From Trochalopteron elliotii (Eukaryota > Chordata > Aves > Passeriformes > Leiothrichidae): DNA of 64,000 nucleotides. Where the stretch lies: NCBI GenBank assembly GCA_024734555.1, contig JANPWX010000108.1, positions 1,050,566 to 1,114,565 on the forward strand, given 5' to 3'. Positions 50,052 to 62,469 of this stretch are shown here, one piece after another. Below the pieces are notes generated by a model. That model was not told the DNA's origin. It ran no database searches and saw nothing but the letters and a program-made list of their open reading frames with translations. The number at the start of each line of letters is the position of its first letter. Position 1 is the stretch's first letter. Position numbers and translations under genes: made by a program.

Positions 50052-50255
50052 TGGGGGTTTTTTTTGTGTTTTTTTTGTTTGTTTTGTTTTGTTTTTTGTT
50101 TTGTTTTGGGGTTTTTTTGTTTGGTTTTTTTTTTGTTTGGTTGGTTTTTTTGTTTGTTTTTGTTTTTTGGTTTTGTTTTTGTTTTTTTGGTTTGGTTTGG
50201 TTTTTTTTGTTTTGTTTTGGTTTGTTTGTTTGTTTGTTTGTTTGGATTTTTTTGA
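50052..50255 (-). repeat. T/G-rich low-complexity tract, about 200 bases
   Basis: The plus strand contains almost only T and G (GTTTT, GGTTTG, TTTTTTG, GGGG), ending in about five GTTT units. The minus strand is therefore A/C-rich like the other tracts. All frames stay open through it on both strands (Phe/Val/Leu/Cys on plus; Lys/Asn/Thr/Gln on minus), which explains several long but meaningless open frames. Confidence 0.92.
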
Positions 50256-51312
50256 CCAAAGAGAGATACTTATCTTATTGTTCATAAAATTTGGAAGATC
50301 TTCTTGTGAGGAAGTTTACTTGTCATTTTTATTCTGTGGAGAGACTACCCTAGGTAATTAGTTTTTCATATATCTCCTATTTGCTGGCTTATGTCATTCT
50401 GTGTTCAGGACACCAGTTACTCAAATTCTCAGGAATCCAAATGTCTTTGCACTCTCCCTCATAGCCACTCATCTCAGGACTGTGACCCCCTTCCAGTGCT
50501 ACAGCAGTGAAGGTGTAAATGCTCCAAAGATGGGTATTGTGACCTTGAGGGATCACTGAAACTCTGGCTCTAGGTGGAAGAGCATATTCCACACTTCTGA
50601 AGTTCAGGCCATTCTTTCTAGACTTGGATCTCCAAGGGAAATACACAGAAAAGTGAGTATTACATCCCAGAACAGAATTCTGAATTTTACACTTGTCTGT
50701 ATTTGCTTCTCAGAATCAAATCTTTGGCCAACATCCTAACTGTATCATTCTGTGAAGAATCAAAACTAGAATTTTTGACAGTTTTCTTTCATGACGTATA
50801 TTTTTACAGCAGAGCAGCAATTTCATCATTTTAGAAAAGACTTTTGTACCAGCTCTCCCAATAAGAGTTGCTACTGAAGTTAAAAAAATTCCTTATCTAG
50901 AGGAAAATCTGTTAAAAGGATTCAGAAACTGAAGCAAACAATAAATCTGAGTTCCAACATTTGGATCCAGGTCCAGACACTAGCATGTAAAATTATGCTA
51001 CCTTCAGATGTGGCCTCCAAAAATACCCTGTTGGGAAAGATAAAATGTCTGGGAATGAGCTTCAAATTTCAAACACTACCTCCTCATTACATCTATATTT
51101 TTAATTTTCTTTAACCAGAATGGAAGGAATAGAGTGCATATATTAATAAGTAGCAAATTTCTGCATGTTATGGCAACCATCTGTATAGGGAGGGGCTTTT
51201 GGGCTTTTTTTAATGAGGTTTAATAACCAACAGAGTCACTTACACCTCCATTGCTAAGTCTATGTATTTAAGAGATGTTTGAGGCCAATAGCAGCTGCTG
51301 CAGTGAGGACAA

Positions 51313-51344
51313 AATACACACATATATACACACACACATATATA
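51313..51344. repeat. Mixed CA/TA dinucleotide repeat
   Basis: Alternating ACACAC and ATATAT blocks. It is a compound microsatellite. Confidence 0.85.
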
Positions 51345-51689
51345 AAATTCTGAAATCCACAATTGCTTCATTAACATTATTGAAGGCATAAAATAGGTTT
51401 TAATTGTATGGCTGATTTCCCACAGCAAATTAATGGGGAAAGAATTTGGCAGAAATCAAAAGCTGTAAAATTCAGGTTATTTGTTCATGAAGTTAGCAGT
51501 GAGCTAAATCCTTCAGCTATTACTCAGGAAAAAATCCCACTGAAGTGCATTGAAGTGAACTTCAGCTTCCCCTGAGGACTAAGGTTTGCAGCATTTTTCT
51601 GAAAACGAACACTAACATTGAACCTTAGGGAAGCTGTCATGATCAGAGAGCCCTAAGGCAAGGACACTGTTAGTCTAAATGTAAAATAT

Positions 51690-51714
51690 TTTTCTTTTTT
51701 TTTTCTTCTCTTTT

Positions 51715-51747
<33 letters not shown>

Positions 51748-51787
51748 GTTTGCTTGTTTGTTTGTTTGGGTTTTTTTGGTTTTTTTC
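51690..51787. repeat. Pyrimidine tract, T-run and GTTT units
   Basis: A C/T-only stretch (51690-51720) runs into about 27 T, then GTTTGCTTGTTT-type tetranucleotide units, then GGG with further T-runs. On the minus strand it is a purine tract followed by a Lys-coding A-run, giving false open frames. Confidence 0.88.
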
Positions 51788-52528
51788 CTGTCATTCTTTT
51801 CAGTATGACAGATGCAGCAATTTAGGGAAACAGCTCGAGATTGCATGGACATTTATTTTGATTAACAATACTGAAACAGTTGATTTCTGTAGGTGCTTAA
51901 TTTTAAAATGTTTTCTGCTGGAAATATCAGACATCTGTCTGGAATGAATAACTAAATAGCTGATAGCATGATATCTGTTCCTATTTTAGGCTTCCAAAGC
52001 CAGAGGCAGTTGAACACCCATGTAGGATCCTAGGTGCTCATGGAGACTGGGAAGCTAGAAAGACCTAAGCCATATAAGATCAATTGCTCCTGGCACTTAA
52101 AAGGCCAGTAAAAACAGGTTATAATGTTTACATGACTTTTTATGGGTCAGAGTTTATTATAGCTCCTTTCTATGGCCTACAGCAGTGGAGCATTTTACAA
52201 GGCTTTTGCTTGACAGATATGTTTCAGTGAGTTTGCCAAGGCAGGCTATTTCAGCTGAGCCCCTAACATTTAAAGATTTCCAAAATTCTCTTTGCAGTGA
52301 AAGATACTTGGAAATTGGACAATATGAAACCAAATTGGATTGGACACAATTCATGACAATAAATAAACTCTGTGACTACTAATCATAAGAATGTTTATAC
52401 ATGTCAAAAGACATTATATGCTGCACTCAAAATGCTGTATGAAGCACACGGTGAGGGCTACAAAGTTAAGCTATCAAAAATCAGGGAATGCTAGAATTTA
52501 GCCTGCTTTCTTAATCCCTTTCACTCCT

Positions 52529-52560
52529 TAAAAAAAAACCAACAAAAAACCCAAAAACAA
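52529..52560 (+). repeat. Short A/C-rich tract
   Basis: About 32 bases of A with CC and CCC blocks, of the same class as the longer A/C tracts. Confidence 0.75.
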
Positions 52561-55500
52561 TCTTGCACAATATTGTCTTTCTCACTTCCATGAGTGTTCT
52601 TTTCTTCAACAGCTTATGCTCTTTTCTTAGTTTAGTTATTGACCCATGCCTCATCTGTTGTACGTTGCTCAAGCTCTTCTCAACACTGATTTATTGATTA
52701 TCTCACAGCGTTTTCTATGGTACTTGTAGGTATAATATCTGAACACAATGCAGTAGCCCACAAACAGTCACGGTGGAGTCAGATTTTCTGGAATAAAATG
52801 TGGTGCAAGACAAAGACCAATAAAAAAGCAAGCACTGTTATGGGGGTAAGAAATTTACTCTTTAAAGAACAAGAACTTGAAATAGCTATTTTACTAATGC
52901 CATGGTAGCTTAGTAGTTAAGTAATGAATTTGGTAGTTAAAAAATAGCACAAGGTTCTCATCTAGTCTCTGTGTCCTTTTACCACTCTTTTTCCTAGATG
53001 GCATGTTTCTCCAAAATTGAATTACTTCCAGCCTGAAAATAAAACTTCCTAAAGTGATACTTATTTTTACACCATTGAAACTGGAGATTAGGGAAGTGAA
53101 TTTTCTCATATTTGTGCAGATCATCCTTCAGTCTCTGGTTATAAACTGCTTAATATGACTTGGCCAGTGGAAAAGCAGAGGATGACTCTGTTCCTCTGTG
53201 ATAATTCAGTAACAGATGGGAAATTCTAGCAGTTTTGATTGACTGAGGACTATTGTAGTTTGTTACTATCCTTATATATTTATTCACAAACTTCAGTATT
53301 TCAGCATCCATTTTTAGCAAATTACAAATAAAAATGAGTAGGGTCTTCTAAAAATATTGGTGGTAAAGGAGTCACCAGAAAAAGTAAACTCATAGACTAT
53401 TTAAACCGCAGTTTTAACCTGAAATATGTTGCTTCCTCATCCCTCAGTGTTAACAATTCCTTCTTCGTGAAATTTCAAGTGGAAGTCCTGATAACACATA
53501 TTGCTTGTAGCCAGAAAGCTGGCTTTCATTAAAAACAAACAGCCACATCATCCCATACAGTAGCATTTTACTGGGTTTGAAGTATCTGGCTTGTTAACTC
53601 TATTTAAGCAGCTGCTATCTCACTTCAGTCTGATCACAGGACTGTTTGAAATGAAAATAAAACCTGCTTTGTTTACAGACTTCTTTTAACTACTATAAAT
53701 CAAGAATTGTTTGTTCTTTTTGACAGCTTTTACAGGCTTTTGTTACATTTTATTCTCACTGTGATAGATGCTGGTAATTTTCTACTGGGTTTTTCTAAGT
53801 CTTTTTTCTACCAGCTACACCACAGGGAGCTTATCAGAAAAGACTGATCTTTCCTAATCTACTACCCCATACCATGTGCCCTTTGGAGCAGGTATGCTTT
53901 CATATCACAGTGTTCAATATCATATACTGTTTAATAAACAGTTTCTTTTTAGTTCGTGGGGTTTTTCCTTTTTTTTTCTACTTCAAAGTAAAATAAATCT
54001 TCTTTGCACATGTTTAGACAATTACATTTTCTGTTACTGATGATGCCAGCAATACTGGTATCAACTCAAAGACTAATTTTAACTGGCCAAACAATCTTTT
54101 TTGCCTACTATAACATTTTCTCAGACATGATGTCATTTTTTAACATTTCTGGGGTTGAATAAAGAAAATATGAACTATATAGATATCATGCTGAAGATTA
54201 ATTAGGATCTATTTCTTAATTTTAGGATTTTTATTTTGTTTCTGAATGACATTTCAGATCACATTTATTGAAATAACTACCCCTGAGAATATATCAGTGA
54301 ATCTAAGATTTAAATAACAAAACAATAAAAATAGCTGATAAATTAATCAAATCTTAATTTTTATTTTAAAACACTGGGGGTTTTTCTGCTTTATTAAAAA
54401 GATACAAATCAGATAAACAGTGATTTTTAGGTGAAACCTCATAAATGTCTAATCAAACACTGAATTTTTTATGATAAAAATTACAGTTCCTTAAAGGTGC
54501 ATGAAAAGATGTGTATTCCTGCTAATTTAAGACCAAGGCTTAATATGATCTTTGAGATGAAGCAATAAAATAGTGAATCAATTATTAAACTTTTGAAAAA
54601 CAATAACCATCTTTACACATCCTGTATATTTTTTTCTTTTACTTCTTATGACTACTATTATTTCCTGGGCAAATATTAATTAAAAAATGCAAATATAAGT
54701 GTCTAATAATAAATTTCATCAAAGGCAAGATTTGAACCCTTAAATCACACATAAATCTCTAATTTTAGCATGAATATAAGGACCATTTTCTTCCAACAAG
54801 GAGAACATCACATCAGCTTTAGATATATAATAAAAATAAAGAAATGCAAATCAGAATGTGAGTAGAAGGAGTAGGTTACTAATAGCTTGCTGTGAGAATA
54901 CTATGTATTGATTCTAAGTACCTAGAAAAATATATTTTCAATGAATATCAGCGTTTCATACATTATGGAAACTACATAATATATATATTGTGCTAGTAGA
55001 AGAAAATTGTCTGCTAATTATAGTTCTTGCAGTTATTATGTAGTAATTAGTATGACTTCAACTGCATCTGCAGAATGTAGGATTGTACCAACAGTTTATA
55101 GAGAGACAGAATCTTTAGAAGAAAAATGATGAGGTTTTTGTCACACTTTGTGTATTTCTGAAGAAATTTCAGCATGATCATATGCAATCAGCTGATCTGA
55201 ATGTTGTGATACTACACTGAATAAAGGAAAAAACTTAGAATGTCTCCTGTCCGTGTGAAGATTTTGCAGTTTTGTCTGCTTGTTCTGCAAATTTATCTGT
55301 CCGTAGCTGCAGTCTGGGATAAACAATCTTCCTGCATTAGAAAATAAGCTGACCTAAGTTTAGTGCTAGGATTTTAGTTCCAGGACTTCCCTGTTGCAAC
55401 TCCTTCAGTCTTGAGCAACTAGATAATTCCATAACTCACATTTTAAATTGATAATACTTTTATCAGAGACAAAATATTGTGAATCAATATGGTGGATGTG

Positions 55501-55870
55501 GAAAGATGACTGGGGGTAAAATCAGAAGAAACTGAGGAGTTATATTCACACACTAACAGAGATTATAATGGTATGGGAATTTTAGGGTAAAATGCAGCTG
55601 TTTCTCCCTGGACAGAATGCAGTTGGCAGCTAAAAACTTGTTCCACAATGATACCTCACACCCACAATCTGCAACCTTAAGCACTTCCTAAGGAGGATGG
55701 GTCAGAGTGGGGACATCTCAGCCAGGCTCTGTTGAAATCCTTGCAGGGAGGGGAACTCAATGGGGTTTTGCAGCTGAGAAACATGCTCAGTTCAGTTCAA
55801 TTTTAAATATGCTGTTTTCTAGCCTATGAGGTCAACCTTTAAGTCATGTTTCAGGAGATAAAAAGTCAAT

Positions 55871-55922
55871 TAAAAAACCCACAAAACCAAAAAAAAATCC
55901 CACAAACAAACAGACAAACAGA
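55871..55922 (+). repeat. A/C-rich tract
   Basis: About 52 bases mostly of A and C with ACCCAC, AACC and ACAAAC units, ending in CAGACAAACAG. Confidence 0.8.
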
Positions 55923-56826
55923 AAAGGGACTCAGTGGTATGATTTAGGACAAAAAATCAGATAATTTTTACAGTTCAGTGTGCCCTTCTTCTCGCCTACA
56001 TGCAATTCAGAATCCTCCTTAAATCTAGAACAGAACACAGTTGGATTTTTCCCTTAGAGAAAGATTAAACTGTAATCACCATATTGGACACAAGGATTGA
56101 TTCTAGGATTAGCAACATTAGAGGAAGTTTTGCCTGAAAAAACTTTAGGCACCAGGACAGTGAATTTCAGGGACATGAATGTATTTTTATATGCTATTTA
56201 AAATTTAAATTTCGAGTCTACTGAGTTTGGTGAATCTAAGGGCTGTCATATATGCACACTGACAAACTGGATGCTGTTGGCTTCAATTAAAGGATAATTT
56301 TCATAGTTAAGAATTCTATATGCAGGATTAAATAAATGTATTTTACAAGTAATTAAATGGCACAGTGAAAGCAGAAAATATGACAGCAGCAAAACTATCT
56401 AGAGAAAGCAACATAAGACATATTCAAAGGAAAACAATGGTTCAAGGGAGAGAAACAGGTGCATTTGGAGTGATAGGCTGTATAAATAACAAAATATCAG
56501 TCAGTTTGTTTTAAAATGTAATGTATTGTCTTTACCATTATAGTGCTACAGATACCTAAGGAAAATTCCCCCTTCTCATCTATCTGCATATATATGTATA
56601 TATATATGCACAGCACACACATAAGTGTATGTGCATTAGTCACTCACTAGAGTGTGAAGCCTACCTGATGATACCTCCTTGGAAGAAATTTTCCAGATCT
56701 CAAGACACAAGAAAGAGATTATCACTACCAGCAAAATGTTTCATCTGTCTATCCAGGTATGTGGTGGTTGTCCCACTACTGGATACAGTGGATTGTATTA
56801 ATGAATTACCACTCTGAAAGAAATAG

Positions 56827-56889
56827 TTTCTTTCTCGGAAAGAAATAATGTTCTTAAAACACTGAATTTTTTCATGCAGTGAAAAAATT
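56827..56889. repeat. Two adjacent perfect small hairpins
   Basis: TTTCTTTC/GAAAGAAA (56827-56834 and 56838-56845, loop TCG) and AATTTTTTCA/TGAAAAAATT (56865-56874 and 56880-56889, loop TGCAG) are both perfect inverted repeats within 63 bases. The composition is simple, so chance is possible; no function is assigned. Confidence 0.75.
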
Positions 56890-57954
56890 TCTTCCTACTT
56901 CTGATTGCTATAACTTGCCACATCACTGGCATTCAGGAATCAGGTGCATCTTTAAGCAAGATGATATGATGATACATTCCCTTTCTGTGTGTGCAAAGGC
57001 TCTTAAGTGTTGCCAGACCTACTGGAAGTAGTTTATCAGCTTTATACTAAATGCTAACACAATATTAGACTTTTCACGGAATACTTAATTAGGTGGCTCA
57101 TAAACCCCAGAGACTTCAGTCTTGTCTGCATGTTTGAATTAAGTGCCCAGTCTATGAAAGATTACCTTGATGTCTGAAAATCTGAAATTAAATTCCTAAG
57201 TACATTTCTTCCATTTGGAATTTTAAATATCTTCAGCTTCAAACACCGGCATTGAATTCTTTGTGTAGGATTGCATTATTCTTCTTTATACTTGAGATCA
57301 CATCCTAAGGTTCCAAACAGTCATTTATATATTTTCTTGCCAGTGTCATTGGAGAAAATAATGGACCTTATTAAGAAAAAAACACATAAGACATCACTCC
57401 CTTATTATACAAGGGAGAATGCACATGTTATTGGCTCTTTCTGATCTGGAACACACAGGGAGGACTCCACGAGAGCTCTTTTTTTCTAGCCATGAAGAGA
57501 AAGAATAACAAGCTATTAATGAGAATTTATTAAGGGACAGAATGCTCAGCAACATCTATTCTTCAGATGGAAATTTTAGCATTGTAAGCTCAAGAGAAGA
57601 ATAGATATTTTTTCAGAGTTTCTCCAGAAAAAAGAAGTCAAAATGAGTTTTCTGATTTTATATTTTACAAAATCTCCTCCTCTTCTGATACTAAGGAGAG
57701 AAATTGAATTAGAAACAGAATCACTGAAATACTGCTGGTTTTATGGAAAGCTGCTAAGGAAGAATAACTTTTTGATACCAATTTCTATTTTTATACTGTT
57801 TAAAGTTTTAATTTGTTCATTACTAGCTGTATATTTACCATTTCCATCACTGCCACCCTAATCAGACATAATTTTTTGGGGGGGCTTGATTAAAAAAACT
57901 CCACCCTACCGCTAGCTAGGGTACTCATTGGAGAAATTGGTACGTAGTTTCATG

Positions 57955-57971
57955 GAAAACCAAACCACAAC

Positions 57972-58005
<34 letters not shown>

Positions 58006-58056
58006 AAAACCCCAAAAACAAACAAACAAAAAACCACAAAACCCCCAACCCCACAG
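57955..58056 (+). repeat. A/C-rich tract, about 100 bases
   Basis: The plus strand consists almost entirely of A and C: CAACAAAAC, AAAAAC units, CCCC blocks and CAAACAAA, ending CCAACCCCACAG. The end resembles the ending of the 28.1-28.2 kb tract (AAACCCCACAG), which hints at a common origin. Confidence 0.88.
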
Positions 58057-61000
58057 TATTTGGACCATAAACATTCCTTAGAAAGGATGAGACTTATTCC
58101 TATGGATGAGACTTATCCCAGTGTCATCAGAAATATCTATTAAAATATTTTCAGAACTCATTTAAGTACTAAACCTCCAGTTGCAAAACAACATTGACTC
58201 ATCCAGTCAAAGAGTTCTTTCTTTCTCTTTAATTTATATAGAAAAAAAAAAAAGGAAAAATACATAGAGGAGGAAAAGAAAAATAAAAAGAAAAAAAAGC
58301 TGAATGGTTAGACAATGTCTATATGAGGGTGAAGTCTGTAATTCCATCTAAATTTGTATATATCAGACTTTTTCAATAGCTCAAATCAAATTTTGGTGGA
58401 ATAAATCACGTCAGTAGGTTTTCATGATTCTACAAAGGGAGAAAAAATAAAATTTGTCTAATAAAAATTCTTTATTATTGGAAAAAAGGTAACTATACTG
58501 CTAAAACATATAAAAAAGTATGCTTCTCCCTGCCCAGCTACCCTGCAGCTAATGAATCTATCACAACGTAATGTTCAAAGGTGCATAGAACTGCATTTAG
58601 TACCAATTTTTGTTTTATGGCTATAGTCTTTTTTTTTTTTTTTATTTTGATTTGTTTAGCTGAATAATTTAATTTTGAAAGGTAGGAAAAGATAACTATT
58701 TCATGCTATTTCCAGGCTATGTTTCCAGAGTGCCACTTTCTTAAACAGCATGTGAACTGCTAAAGAAATATTTTAAGGCACTTGTACAGTTACAGCATCG
58801 GCTCATGGGACTGCCAAACTGCACATGAATGGCTTCTTGGGAGGAATGAGACAAAGTTAATCTTGCTGTAGACAAACATTTGTTTTCATGTTGTTTAGAT
58901 ATCCCTTCTTTTAATTTGGTTGATACTTCATATATGCTTGAACTATTATTCCTTTTGTTTGACTGGTATTTTCTGTATATGACTTAGTGACATTATATAA
59001 GACTCTCTGGAATTAGATTTATGAACATTTTATAAAATAGTCCCAAAAATGAAAGATTTGCATAAGAAGTTTTACATGAAACTCATATTGTTACTCATCC
59101 TTCAGCTATTGGGCAAATGAAAATTAGAATTAAAGAATAAAAAGCAATTTGTGGAAAGTAATACAAGTATCATGCCCAAGATGAATAATGACTAGTCACT
59201 GACTTCCTTGGATAACCAAAGAACTGCAGTTCATTTATAATCTGTAGGTTTAAAGACCTCTTCTCTCTCCAGAAAATTTTAAAAAGCCACTTTTCCTCAA
59301 AGAAATCCTATCGCACCTTCTTAAATCTTTCCTTTGCAAAGAAACCAACCTCCTCCCTACACTATAAATTAGCTGTCAAAGTAATCTCTTCTCAAAAGTA
59401 TCTTTTGTCCTCCATCTCCCTTTAGTAAAATTATCAACTGTTTGAAAAACCTTAAAAAATTTTCCCTGCAAATGTGTATTTTAAGGCAAAATCAGTGTTC
59501 CCTTCAACCGAGGTATTTCCAAGCATATTTTATGACTAAAATCACCATTCTGGACATGGAGAACATTGCACAAATGTGAAAGAAATGCAATACATTAATA
59601 TTACAGTTGCATTACTTTTCAATCTTTGAAAGCAACTGAAAGTGAAGTTTGATCCATTTTAACAGGAAATTCCATCATGTACATCCTGAACTTTGATCTT
59701 CTATGCCCATACTATTTTTTCATCGCCTTTGCAGGTCTAATTCAAATAATACATGCAAGATTCTAAGTGCTAAAATAAGCAAATGGGCATATGGGCAAAC
59801 ATGATGGAGAACTATCTTTAGATTTTGACTCCTGCTTTTCTAGCATATTTTAAAAAGGTAAAAATATAGAGATTATAGAATTCTCTGGAATTAGATATAT
59901 TACTCTTTCCTTTTATTCTTTGTGCAGCACGTGAAGGCTTTTATTACTCAGGAAATGCTGTAGAAAGTAAATATTTTATCATTACTGATTTTTTTCCTTC
60001 AAATAAAGAACTTGCTCTCTTAATATTTCCACTATTTATGTCTTCCTCTGTTCTGTTTAGATTTAATTTAAGGCTAAAATTATAGACAAGTTTGATGAAT
60101 ATAGAAGTTATCAATGTCTCTTACAAATGATACTAGTCCTCTGCTACATCTGGGTTTATGTGTTCTGTTTCTGGGGAACTGAAAAGAGTTACATGAGTTT
60201 TGGTTTAAAATGCCAGATTTAACAAAGAGAATACCCAATTAAATCTATGCTGTTGTATATAGAAGTTTGATTACAAAGTAACTCATCATTTCATGTTCCA
60301 AAGATAATCTTAATAAAATCGGAATGTAAAGGTTTTGAGAATTAAAAATACTTGTTCGCCAACTTCATCTGTAGTTGCATATGTGCATTTTACAAGTAAC
60401 TGTAAGGAAACATCTTGCAAGAAGTTCTAACAGGTCATGATGGCCAGTCTAAATTTTAACACATGCAATTCTTTGTATGTAGCAATTTCTTTTAATTGGC
60501 AATGATGTAAACACACATGCTTATGTATAGACTCAACACATTGACATGGTGAAATTATTAAACTCCTTGCATTCCAGTGAGTGCAAAAAACCTGGATGGT
60601 TTCCTCCCTTTCAAATTGTTCCACTGGTGCTCAGTTTTAATTTCTTGGAATCGGAGATAATTCATTGTTTGGATAAGAGAAATTAGTTTACATTCTTTCA
60701 TTTGCAATTTCCAAATGGCATATAATTTTATACAGAAATTTAGATACTGTCTAACACTGTGCAGCAGAGAAGTGATAGGCCAGTTGTTACTCCCTCATTA
60801 CTAACTGTGATGGACTGAAGTGAAAATTATGATTAAATGGGTTTCCAGAGTCTTACACTGGGATAAATGGTTCTGTAAAAACATGAGGCATATCAAAACC
60901 TGAAATATTACATGAGGAAATGTGATTTCTATTTAATGTTTTGAGTCTGTTTTTTCCTTATTTTTCCCTCTGGTTCTCAAAGTTTCATAAAAATGATGTT

Positions 61001-61519
61001 ATGCTGCTTTCTTGCACAAATAATGTAGATTGTTCCTGCTTCACATCTACCACTTTGCTTCAGAAATTGCCAGGTCGTAAAAATACGTGGAGGAATGAAG
61101 AAACTAATCTTTTAGGATAAAGCTTTTCTTAATTCTGCTTGCCTGTATATCACCAGCTTGTACTGCTTGGGTATTTCTTTAACAAAACTTCATGGTTCTC
61201 CCAATATATGAAGTTCCATCTGTTGTGAAATCCAGTTAAGGTTGCCTGACACTGAAATATCCTTTTCTCATTAATTATTATTTACATTTTTATTGTTGTC
61301 TTCATTATATTTATTATTCTCTGAATTAAATAAACAAAAATAGCACCATGTTATGCTGCTAACAACTTTATCGTTCTTGCTAGTACTGAAGAAAAAAATC
61401 AAGGGCTTCCAAAACTGAATGCTGCTTTTTCCTCACATTTAGTTGAAATTTGAAGGAAGAAATTTCAGAGGGCTTGACCATGCATTCTGTGTATTGGCAC
61501 AGGAAAATGTGCAAGCACA

Positions 61520-62040
61520 TGTCAGGGTTTAACTGCAGCTGGCAACTGAGCCCCACAGAGCCAGTCACTCACTCCTCTAGGGTGGGATGGGGGAGGGAAT
61601 CAGGAGAGTAAAACTGAGAAAACCTGTGGCTTGAGATATATACAGTTTCATAGATAAAGCAAAAGCTGTGCACACAAACAAAGCAAAATGAAGGATTCCT
61701 TTAGTGCTTTCCATGTGCAAGTAGGTATTCAACCATCCCCAGGAAAGCGGGACTCCATCAAGTGTAATGGTAACTTGGTAAGACAATTTCTATGACTCTG
61801 AACATTTTTTCATTCTTTCTGCTTCCCAACAGTTTATATTTGTTGAGCATGGTACCATATGGTATGAAATGTCCCTCTGATCTGTCATCCAAACTGTGCC
61901 CTCTCCCAACTCCTTGTGCATCCCCAGCCTGCTCCCTGGTGGGGTGGAGTGAGAGGCAGAAAAGGCCTTGAATCTGTACAAGCTGCCCACCAACAGCTAG
62001 AACTTACTTGATTTATCAACAGTTAACAATGGTCCAAAAA
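61520..62040 (-). mobile_element. Avian ERVL-like solo LTR, 5'-truncated
   Basis: The plus strand begins TGTCAGGGTTTAACTGCAGC, the complement of an LTR 3' end I recognise by memory as very common in bird genomes. It continues collinearly through AGCCAGTCACTCACTCC, GGGATGGGGGAGGGAATC, CATCCCCAGGAAAGCGGG, CCATATGGTATGAAATGTCC and GGTGGGGTGGAGTGAGAGGC. On the minus strand the order is U3, a weak TATA-like ATATAAA (61833-61839), a decayed poly(A) signal (ATGAAA at 61646-61651), then U5. The outer U3 end (near 62040) appears missing or diverged. No internal retroviral genes adjoin it. Minus-strand open frames at 61577-61993 are chance frames in the LTR. The class assignment (ERVL-like) is from memory and less certain than the LTR identity. 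Confidence 0.8.
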
Positions 62041-62122
62041 ATTTGGTAACAAACCAAGTTCCTTTGACTTCAGCTCTTGCCTACTCAAAGTTTTCTAGTT
62101 CTTCCAGACTAGAAGAAAATGA

Positions 62123-62469
62123 AAGATCTTATCACTCTTTGCAAACACCTGAAAGGAGGGTGTAGCCAGGTGAGGGTGAGTCTCTTCTCCCAGGCAACCA
62201 GCAGTAGCATGAGAGGACACAGTCTTAAACTGCACCAAGGGAGGTTTAGGCTGGGCATCAGGAAGAAGCTCTTCACAGAGAGGGTAATTGGGCACTGGGG
62301 TGGGCTGCCCAGGGAAGTGGTGGAGTCATGATTCCTCCAGGTGTTTAGAAATGACTGGACGTGGCACTCAGTGCCATGGTCTATTGACATGGTGGTACTC
62401 ATTCCTAGGCTGGACTTGATGATCTCAGAGATCTTTTTCAACCTAGTTGATTCAGTGATTCTGTGATCT
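62123..62469 (+). mobile_element. CR1 LINE, 5'-truncated, with ORF2 C-terminal remnant
   Basis: This is the best preserved CR1 piece in the window. The frame from 62119 to 62331 translates to the end of CR1 ORF2 (reverse transcriptase protein): [53 protein letters not shown]. It is then closed by a stop at 62329-62331, earlier than the usual ORF2 end. The sequence continues as CR1 3' UTR (GGCACTCAGTGCCATGGTCT, GGACTTGATGATCTCAGAG) to the typical terminus GATTCAGTGATTCTGTGA. It contains no enzyme core, so it cannot move. It begins about 80 bases after the LTR, in the opposite orientation. Confidence 0.95.

Larger units (their letters stand above)
49154..61519. other. AT-rich noncoding DNA, no gene recognised
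   Basis: About 12.4 kb of unique-looking, strongly AT-rich sequence, especially 54.0-55.1 kb and 58.2-60.3 kb. It holds the window's longest T/G-rich tract (50052-50255), a pyrimidine/T run (51690-51787), alternating CA/TA sequence (51313-51344 and 56588-56612), three A/C-rich tracts and two small hairpins at 56.83-56.89 kb. Open frames are short, on both strands, and unrecognised. Confidence 0.7.

Noticed and set aside
50022..50361. Several overlapping open frames, including Phe-rich membrane-like and Lys/Asn-rich translations
   Set aside because: They follow from the T/G-rich tract and its complement, which lack stops; they are not membrane proteins.
54725..54745. GATTTGAACCCTT, resembling the complement of a tRNA T-arm
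   Set aside because: No matching stem, A-box or acceptor stem is present around it, so there is no tRNA gene.
61577..61993. Two minus-strand open frames of 69 and 67 codons
   Set aside because: They lie inside the LTR, which is noncoding regulatory sequence.
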